From contig CAZKFI010000042.1 of NCBI GenBank assembly GCA_964551975.1, forward strand, positions 1-19,323: a DNA stretch of 19,323 nucleotides, read 5' to 3'. The notes beneath the pieces are model-generated. The model was not told the DNA's origin. It did no database searches and saw only the letters and a program-made list of their open reading frames with translations. Origin of the DNA: REEB426 sp964551975 (GTDB lineage: Bacteria > Actinomycetota > Actinomycetes > S36-B12). This document shows, in pieces, positions 7,507 to 12,399 of the stretch. The position numbers and the translations under genes were made by a program. Position 1 is the stretch's first letter, and every line of letters begins with the position of its first letter.

Positions 7507-8360
7507 GGCTTCTGCAGCATTGATGGAAGGAGCAGGGCTTGGCCGGTTCGCTCCTTGATCGCATCCCAGGTGGACAGAATCCGAATACCCTCCAGAACGG
7601 TCCGGAAGACTGAGTCTGACCCGGCACCCACTTCGAGATTGCCCTTGGGTGTGCTGTTCACGACAGCGTTGACGGCACCGGCGCGGAACCCGAACAGACT
7701 GCAGAGCACATAGATGATCGAGGTTTCACGTTCGAAGTTCTTGATGCCCACTTTGCGCCAGTACTCAGGTATCCGCGCGCTGTCTTCTTGGAGATAGTCC
7801 AACACTGGTCGACCTTGACCAGCCTGACAGGAGTCGGTCGACCGAGTGATACCCACGTGGTACGGGATCTCCAAGGCATGGGCAGCCTCGGCCATGGCCA
7901 GCATGACCTCATGGTTGGCGATGGCCGGGTAGGTGGGCACGACGTACGCGGCGGAGGTCCCTTCATCGCGAACGGCACCGGAGGCGATCACCAAGTCACC
8001 TACCTCGATGTCTTCGAGGTAGGTTCCCGAGGTCCCAGCGCGTATAAACGTATCCGCTTTGGAAAAGCGAAAGAATTCGACCAAGGCAATTTCGGTTTCC
8101 GGTGCGCCACTGCCGGTGGAGCAGACCGTGATCGGCACGCCCTGGTACGTCCCTGTGTAGGTCACAAACATGTGGGTGTCGGCAATTAACCGCGCATCAT
8201 CCAGGTAACCGGCTATGACTTCGGCGACGTCCTTTTCGTATCCGAGCGGGTCATGCACGGAGAGAATGACGTAGCGGCCAACGTCGTCAGGTGTGATGCG
8301 GGCCATCACGGACTTTCCCTTGTCGTCGAACAATGGTGGCGTAACGGGCTTGTCGGGCAT
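7503..8360 (-). CDS. Uridine phosphorylase-fold protein with altered phosphate site
   Basis: The 285-residue product belongs to the nucleoside phosphorylase-I superfamily, nearest to uridine phosphorylase. Shared segments are VCSTGSGAPE (79-88), IRAGTSG (106-112), AGQGR (180-184) and FERETS (209-214), which match E. coli Udp CSTGIGGP, LRIGTTG, PGQER and YEMES. Thus Arg107, the uracil-binding Gln182 and Arg184, and the ribose-binding Glu210/Glu212 are kept. The Udp loop PGDPDR, however, is replaced by SVHDPLGY (34-41), and the HREF segment by HMFV (63-66), removing two phosphate-binding arginines. It may therefore be a hydrolase or use another acceptor. A strong AGGAGG lies just before the ATG. 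It is the first gene of the operon. Confidence 0.85.
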   Translation of the reverse strand: MPDKPVTPPLFDDKGKSVMARITPDDVGRYVILSVHDPLGYEKDVAEVIAGYLDDARLIADTHMFVTYTGTYQGVPITVCSTGSGAPETEIALVEFFRFSKADTFIRAGTSGTYLEDIEVGDLVIASGAVRDEGTSAAYVVPTYPAIANHEVMLAMAEAAHALEIPYHVGITRSTDSCQAGQGRPVLDYLQEDSARIPEYWRKVGIKNFERETSIIYVLCSLFGFRAGAVNAVVNSTPKGNLEVGAGSDSVFRTVLEGIRILSTWDAIKERTGQALLLPSMLQKP

Positions 8361-8390
8361 GGAATTTCCCTCCTGAGCTCATATCGCGGT

Positions 8391-8443
8391 GCGACACCAC
8401 CTGACTCGAAGGTGTCTGCGACACCACCTGACTCGACGGTGTC
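8391..8443. repeat. Tandem pair of 26-bp units with internal dyads
   Basis: Two 26-bp units (8391-8416 and 8418-8443), 27 bases apart, differ at one base (A8410 versus C8437). Each has GACACC near its left end and GGTGTC at its right end, an inverted repeat of 6-bp arms around 12 bases whose centre is TGACTCG. They lie 31-83 bases upstream of the phosphorylase-like start and between divergent genes. A TAGCGT -10-like hexamer on the minus strand (8454-8449) would put the transcription start at their edge. They look like a double operator or two small leader hairpins. Confidence 0.6.
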
Positions 8444-8477
8444 CTCGGACGCTAGCAGCGCCCACCAGGTGTTCGCT

Positions 8478-8490
8478 TTGTCCTGAACAA
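8478..8490. promoter_or_regulatory. Short dyad in the divergent intergenic region
   Basis: TTGT and ACAA flank five bases (CCTGA), giving a 13-bp imperfect palindrome. It lies 37 bases before the VOC gene start and upstream of the -10-like TAGCGT that may serve the divergent operon. It may be a regulator site, but the motif is short and could be chance. Confidence 0.2.
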
Positions 8491-8526
8491 TGCGGTCGCG
8501 ATTCCCGTGTCGCTTAAGGTGTGCCC

Positions 8527-8913
8527 GTGGCGCCACATCTGCACTCCGCCGTAGTCGTCGTCAGCGACCAGGAGCTAGCCCTGGATTTCTATACGCGGGT
8601 GCTGGGTTGGGTGAAACGCGAGGACAATCAGATGTCCAAGGACTATCGGTTCTTGGTGGTCGTACCACCCGGTCACAGCACCGGTGTGGTCCTTGGTCCG
8701 GAACACATCCACGGTCGCAGCGCCCCTGTACCGACCGATCCGCAGGACACGGATATCTACTTGGTAACTGACGATCTCGCCGCTGACTACGAGCGCTGGA
8801 CCGCGCAGGGGGTCGTGTTCGAAGGTCCTCCGGAGCCGATGCCCTGGGGTGGCCTGGGGGCACGGTTCTGCGACCCCTTTGGGAATCGCTTCTTCATTAC
8901 TGACGGGGCGTAG
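8527..8913 (+). CDS. VOC (glyoxalase/bleomycin-resistance fold) protein
   Basis: The 128-residue product has a two-module VOC fold: LHSAVVVVSDQELALDFYTR at the start of module one (about 5-24) and YLVTDDLAADYERW in module two, ending with GARFCDPFGNRFFI, the usual C-terminal motif with its D-P-x-G-N. His5 or His7 and a glutamate near the end could take part in metal binding, though the canonical His/Glu set is not complete by eye. Substrates of the family range from glyoxal adducts to antibiotics, so none is assigned. I chose the GTG at 8527 because AAGG (8516-8519) is 7 bases upstream; the GTG at 8521 is too close to it. Confidence 0.82.
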   Translation: MAPHLHSAVVVVSDQELALDFYTRVLGWVKREDNQMSKDYRFLVVVPPGHSTGVVLGPEHIHGRSAPVPTDPQDTDIYLVTDDLAADYERWTAQGVVFEGPPEPMPWGGLGARFCDPFGNRFFITDGA

Positions 8914-8941
8914 GAGGAGCGCACAGGAGCGCCACCGCCTA
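8911..8941. terminator. Candidate bidirectional terminator hairpin
   Basis: The sequence starts TAGG and ends CCTA, with GG/CC and GCGC/GCGC pairs further in and a loop of about six bases. By eye the stem has about ten pairs with two mismatches and a bulge. The stop codons of both convergent genes lie at its two ends, the normal position for a shared terminator. No U tract follows on either strand, so termination may be inefficient. Confidence 0.35.
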
Positions 8942-9289
8942 CACCAACCAGATCTGCGTGGCCGCCCCACTGATAGTCCCGGTCACCCGCACGCCCTCAC
9001 CCCATGGGTGCGTATCTGCTTCCACTGCCGTGATGTCTGTGATCTCAATATCTATAACGGCTCCATACCGATCGAAACGCAGGCTCAGGGTGTGATCTGC
9101 TCTCACGNNNNNNNNNNCGGCGCTGACCAGCAGGTCGGGCTCATCCCAGGGTCGCGCCCGCGAACCGCCGGGCTGCCCATCGGAATCATCAAGGAAGATC
9201 CCGCACATGGCGTTTGGTCGAGATCTGACCGTCGCAATCCAGTCATCAATGAGGGTGCTCGCCGCTACTTCCTCATTCATCGCATTCAC
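8939..9289 (-). CDS. Hypothetical protein interrupted by an assembly gap
   Basis: The frame reads through a run of ten N, so its length (about 117 residues) is uncertain. Before the gap the protein is acidic, with STLIDDWIATVRSRPNAMCG and LDDSDGQPGG. After it come strands that look like beta structure (LSLRFDRYGAVIDIEITDIT, VRVTGTISGAATQIWLV). I know no such family. I chose the GTG at 9289, which has GGGAGG 8 bases upstream; the ATG at 9280 is also possible, and longer starts have no ribosome binding site. Frame continuity across the N run supports one gene, but ten N is a common placeholder for a gap of unknown length. Confidence 0.55.
   Translation of the reverse strand: MNAMNEEVAASTLIDDWIATVRSRPNAMCGIFLDDSDGQPGGSRARPWDEPDLLVSAXXXXVRADHTLSLRFDRYGAVIDIEITDITAVEADTHPWGEGVRVTGTISGAATQIWLV
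9108..9117. other. Assembly gap of 10 N
   Basis: Ten consecutive N break the minus-strand hypothetical gene. The true gap size is unknown, so distances across it should not be trusted. Confidence 0.99.
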
Positions 9290-9389
9290 ACCGGCATCCT
9301 CCCAGGGTGCCGCACAAGACGTGCCTTGCATACTCTCCCTTAGTCTGAGCGTCTCTAACGTGGATAAGCACAGGGCATGGGGAGGGGCG

Positions 9390-9881
9390 ATGACCAGTTC
9401 TGACGGACGGGATGTGCGTGCGGAGATCCTTGACCTGGGGGATCAGCGACTGCTCGCGGCTGAGATCATCATTGACGCACCTGCCAACGTGATCTTCGAC
9501 ATCTTGGTTCAACCGCAACGGCACATTGATGTCGATGGTCAGAGGAGTGTGCAATCAGTTATCAGTGGACCGGAGCGTCTCACCCTGGGGTCGAAGTTCA
9601 CCATGGGGATGCGTCTCGGTGTCCGGTATCGCATCACCAGCACCGTGTTGGAGTTCGTCCCGAATAAGCGCATCACCTGGGCGCACCTGCTGGGCAACCG
9701 GTGGTCCTACGACCTCACCGCACTGAGCCCAACCCAAACGCTGGTACGCGAAACGAATGACCTCAAGGCTGCTGGTTGGCGCGGAAGACTATCCCCGGTG
9801 GCCCGCAATCCGGAAGGTATGCGCAAGGCCATCGCCAAGTCCCTCGTACGTCTGAAAGCTATGGCTGAAGCCAGCACGTGA
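9390..9881 (+). CDS. SRPBCC (START/polyketide-cyclase fold) protein
   Basis: This 163-residue protein has the SRPBCC layout: LAAEIIIDAPANVIFDILV (about 21-39) for the first strand and helix, a middle sheet with KRITWAHLLG and RWSYDLTAL, and a long C-terminal helix with GMRKAIAKSLVRLKAMAEA. The fold forms a deep pocket for hydrophobic ligands; members include polyketide cyclases, lipid carriers and stress proteins, so no substrate is assigned. The ATG at 9390 is preceded by GGAGGGG (9381-9387). In-frame starts further upstream would overlap the divergent gene and lack such a site. Its stop overlaps the GTG of the MFS gene (GTGA), so the two are translated together. Confidence 0.82.
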   Translation: MTSSDGRDVRAEILDLGDQRLLAAEIIIDAPANVIFDILVQPQRHIDVDGQRSVQSVISGPERLTLGSKFTMGMRLGVRYRITSTVLEFVPNKRITWAHLLGNRWSYDLTALSPTQTLVRETNDLKAAGWRGRLSPVARNPEGMRKAIAKSLVRLKAMAEAST

Positions 9882-11182
9882 ACTCAGACGGCTCATCGGC
9901 ATCAAACGCGGACTCCTCAACCGACAGGCCCGTTGCCATTTTTGGCGCCCTCAATGCCGTCAACCGCAGGATTCTGATCGGCAATGCAATCTCCAGCCTG
10001 GGATCAGGACTCACCTTCTCGTTCCTGGTGATCTACCTCGGCCAAGCCCGCGGGCTAGGCACAACCACGGCCGGACTTATCGTCGCCTACATCGCCGTGC
10101 TGGGACTGTTACTTACCCCAGCCGTGGGCACGCTGGTGGACCGCATTGGTCCGCGACCAATCCTTATGTGCGGGCTGGTAGTGGCAGCACTGGGGAGCAC
10201 GTTGCTGGTACTCGTAGATGGTCTTGCGATGGCGATTCTCGCCGCAACGGTGCTCAGCACAGGACAGTCATTACTCTGGCCACCACAGGCCGCGCTCCTA
10301 GCTCGCGTAACTCCTGCGAATCGTCGACAGGATCTGTTCGGACTGCAGTTCCTCGTACTGAATCTCGGTCTAGGTCTTGGTGGACTCATCTCCGCAACAA
10401 TCGTCGATGTCGCCGAGCCGCAATCCTTTGTCCTGCTCTATCTCTTGGATGCGATGGCCTTCTTGGCTTACCTGGGCATCCTGCTTCCGATGAGCGGAGT
10501 GGGAGTCGGTCCAGGTACGGCCGAGAAGAACAGTGTGCCGCCCGAGGGCCAGTCCGCGCCGCGCGGGTATGGCCATGTGCTGCGCGATCGTGCCATGGTC
10601 CAACTCTCCATCGCGGCCGTGGTGATGCTTACCTGTGGATACGGAGCACTCGAGGTGGGCCTTCCTACCTATCTCACCCTTGTCGGTGGACTACCGGCTT
10701 CCATGGTTGCCGTCGCCTACGCCGTGAACACCGCCGTCATTGTGGCTGCCCAGGTGTTCGTATTGCGACGTATCCGCGGTCGAAGTCGCAGTCGCCTCGG
10801 GGCGATCGTAGGACTTACCTGGGCAGCGTCATGGCTGTTGATTGGCGTCTCAGTGGCCTTCCCAATGTGGCTGTGCATCACGCTCGTGTGCCTAGGCATT
10901 GCGCTATTCGGGTTAGGCGAGACCATTTGGTCACCAATCGTCCCTGCGATCGTCAACGAACTCGCACCTGAGGATCTTCGGGGGCGATACAACGCGGTTA
11001 GCGGCTGGGTGTGGAGCGTGTCAGGAACAGTCGGCCCCGCCCTTGCCGCCGTCCTCCTCGGCGCAGACCTTTCAGTGTTGTGGTTGGGGCTGGTCATCGG
11101 CGGTTGCCTCGTAGCCGCATTCTTCATGGCGCGGCTGCACCACATCTTGTCTGCTCAACAAGACGGGCTCGAGGCACACTAA
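9878..11182 (+). CDS. Major facilitator superfamily transporter
   Basis: The 434-residue protein has a polar N-terminus (about 1-30) and around twelve hydrophobic segments in two halves, split by a polar loop at about 208-235 (PGTAEKNSVPPEGQSAPRG). The MFS motif A variant GTLVDRIGPRP lies between segments two and three, near residue 87. It resembles drug/metabolite exporters of the multidrug type rather than sugar importers, but this is a weak inference. It starts with GTG inside the SRPBCC stop (GTGA). The pairing suggests that the SRPBCC protein binds the same hydrophobic compound that the transporter exports. The last codons overlap a pair of short direct repeats. Confidence 0.9.
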   Translation: MNSDGSSASNADSSTDRPVAIFGALNAVNRRILIGNAISSLGSGLTFSFLVIYLGQARGLGTTTAGLIVAYIAVLGLLLTPAVGTLVDRIGPRPILMCGLVVAALGSTLLVLVDGLAMAILAATVLSTGQSLLWPPQAALLARVTPANRRQDLFGLQFLVLNLGLGLGGLISATIVDVAEPQSFVLLYLLDAMAFLAYLGILLPMSGVGVGPGTAEKNSVPPEGQSAPRGYGHVLRDRAMVQLSIAAVVMLTCGYGALEVGLPTYLTLVGGLPASMVAVAYAVNTAVIVAAQVFVLRRIRGRSRSRLGAIVGLTWAASWLLIGVSVAFPMWLCITLVCLGIALFGLGETIWSPIVPAIVNELAPEDLRGRYNAVSGWVWSVSGTVGPALAAVLLGADLSVLWLGLVIGGCLVAAFFMARLHHILSAQQDGLEAH

Positions 11183-11197
11183 ATCGAGGCACGTTAA
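11169..11197. repeat. Pair of 14-bp direct repeats over the MFS stop
   Basis: TCGAGGCACACTAA (11169-11182) and TCGAGGCACGTTAA (11184-11197) match at 12 of 14 positions with a period of 15. The first copy contains the stop of the MFS gene. This may be a small duplication at the gene end; the second copy supplies a second in-register TAA that has no use. No regulatory role is evident. Confidence 0.5.
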
Positions 11198-11203
11198 CTC
11201 TAG

Positions 11204-11217
11204 GCTTATTCATAAGC
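11204..11217. promoter_or_regulatory. 14-bp palindrome in the intergenic region
   Basis: GCTTAT and ATAAGC flank TC, making a perfect inverted repeat 22 bases after the MFS stop and about 120 bases upstream of the next gene. The two-base loop is too small for an RNA hairpin terminator, so a binding site for a dimeric regulator is the likelier reading. The rest of 11218-11339 shows a TAAAGT -10-like hexamer (11321-11326) and nothing else I can support. Confidence 0.3.
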
Positions 11218-11339
11218 AGCTGCGCTCGGTAACGTGGATTCGAAAACCGCATAGTTGCGCCTGTGGTGTCCACAGTGAGTAAGTCGATCTGAAAGGGATT
11301 CCGAGGGAAGAATTCTGCATTAAAGTATGGACTACGTTG

Positions 11340-11939
11340 ATGTCGCGGAGTAGCCTCCGTGCCGTGCGAGGTAAGGCGGCAAAAGCCCTAATCGGTTTCC
11401 TCTTGCTGTGCTCGGGGCTGGTGCTTGCGCCGCCACTCAGTGCAGTGGTCCCGCTATCCACACCGGTTCCGGTGCCTAACGGACGTTATGGGGCGGTTGA
11501 TGCACCAACGACCACAGGGACCTGCATCAGCCCGGACATCACTACCTGCTACATCCCTCAGCAGGTCGTTTCCTTCACGGTTAGGAATCGCAAGATCGTC
11601 AATCCACGAGTCATGATCATTGTGACCTGTCAGTACTCCGATGGGACGAGTTCCGACGTGACGTTCGGACCCTCGTCCAATGTGCCCAGTCGTTCGGCAA
11701 ATATCCCTCGGAGCGGGAGCGGCTCCATCACCTGGGTAGAGGAGTTCGACGCGAGCCTTATTCGTAATGCCACAGTCACCCTCGGCTATACCTTCTACCG
11801 AAATCGCAACCGAACCCCCTTGACTAGCGTCGAAGTGCGATCGACGGACCCTGAGGCGACCTGTTATGGCACTGAGCCATTTCGCCTAGGTGACGTTTCC
11901 GAAGTTCCCAGTTCGATTTTTGATCCACTGCCTAGTTGA
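11340..11939 (+). CDS. Secreted protein of unknown function
   Basis: The 199-residue product begins MSRSSLRAVRGKAAKAL, followed by the hydrophobic IGFLLLCSGLVLA, a Sec signal peptide with cleavage probably near PLSA. The mature part is rich in Ser, Thr, Val and Pro and reads as beta strands (VVSFTVRNRKIV, ATVTLGYTFYRN). Its four cysteines (in GTCIS, TTCYI, VTCQY, ATCYG) suggest two disulfides. No enzyme motif is seen. I took the ATG at 11340 instead of the TTG at 11337. No good ribosome binding site is present, and a -10-like TAAAGT ends 13 bases upstream, so the leader may be very short. Confidence 0.7.
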   Translation: MSRSSLRAVRGKAAKALIGFLLLCSGLVLAPPLSAVVPLSTPVPVPNGRYGAVDAPTTTGTCISPDITTCYIPQQVVSFTVRNRKIVNPRVMIIVTCQYSDGTSSDVTFGPSSNVPSRSANIPRSGSGSITWVEEFDASLIRNATVTLGYTFYRNRNRTPLTSVEVRSTDPEATCYGTEPFRLGDVSEVPSSIFDPLPS

Positions 11940-12021
11940 TCGGTCCACTGCGCAGGCATCGGGTGCGACACGAAACCAATCCCGGGTTCCAGTGTTAATG
12001 CCTGATGGGTCCTTGCCGCTC

Positions 12022-12345
12022 TCAGGCGGCTGAGCACCTCACTGCGCGCCCGATGCTGAAGAAACGGCGCAGCAGTTCCTGCATCTGAGCGGGCCCCAAC
12101 AGGGCGCCCTCTGCGGCAAGTTCGGCCCACTCACCCACAACTAGGACCGTGCCTGGGATCTGCCTGTCCTGACGCTTCTTGGTGCTGAGACACCGTAACG
12201 ATCCTCCGTAGAGCGGCGCGAGCGTTGTTTGCAGGTAACCGACTCCGCGGGCAAACCCGACGGCAGCGCTCTGCTCGGGTGGTGCCTCAGGCTCATTGAC
12301 CTCATTGACTTCATTGACATAGTGAAATACGCCATCTACGGTATA
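12022..12345 (-). pseudogene. Open reverse frame without a start, possible gene remnant
   Basis: Within the 460 bases between the two plus-strand genes, one minus-strand frame is open from beyond 12345 to a TGA at 12024-12022. It reads like protein: VNEVNEVNEPEAPPEQSAAV, GFARGVGYLQTTLAPLYGG, then VLVVGEWAELAAEGALLGPA and MQELLRRFFSIGRAV before the stop. No ATG, GTG or TTG occurs in the frame before GTG 12138, and further upstream it runs into the start of the next gene. It could be a gene that lost its 5' end, a short protein from 12138 (38 residues), or chance. I do not recognise the family. Confidence 0.3.
12292..12318. repeat. Three tandem 9-bp repeats
   Basis: CTCATTGAC occurs at 12292-12300 and 12301-12309, followed by TTCATTGAC at 12310-12318. 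The period is a multiple of three, and in the reverse open frame the copies encode Val-Asn-Glu three times, compatible with slippage expansion inside a coding sequence. Confidence 0.7.
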
Positions 12346-12399
12346 GCAGCATTCGCTTTGTAGGGGATTGTTGTGCGGTCTGGGCCGGGAGGAGCGGAT

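Noticed and set aside
8391..8443. CRISPR array
   Set aside because: Only two units stand side by side with one base between them, so there are no spacers, and no cas gene is near.
9207..9389. 61-residue N-terminal extension of the SRPBCC protein
   Set aside because: It would overlap the divergent hypothetical gene, has no ribosome binding site, and family similarity starts after the ATG at 9390.
10168..10971. Plus-strand frame of 267 codons inside the MFS gene
   Set aside because: It is a shifted frame of a clear transporter with membrane segments; its own product is Arg/Ser-rich and shows no fold.
11864..12130. Minus-strand frame of 88 codons at the end of the secreted-protein gene
   Set aside because: It overlaps the coding end of that gene and its product is Arg/Ser-rich; another frame in the same interval is more protein-like.
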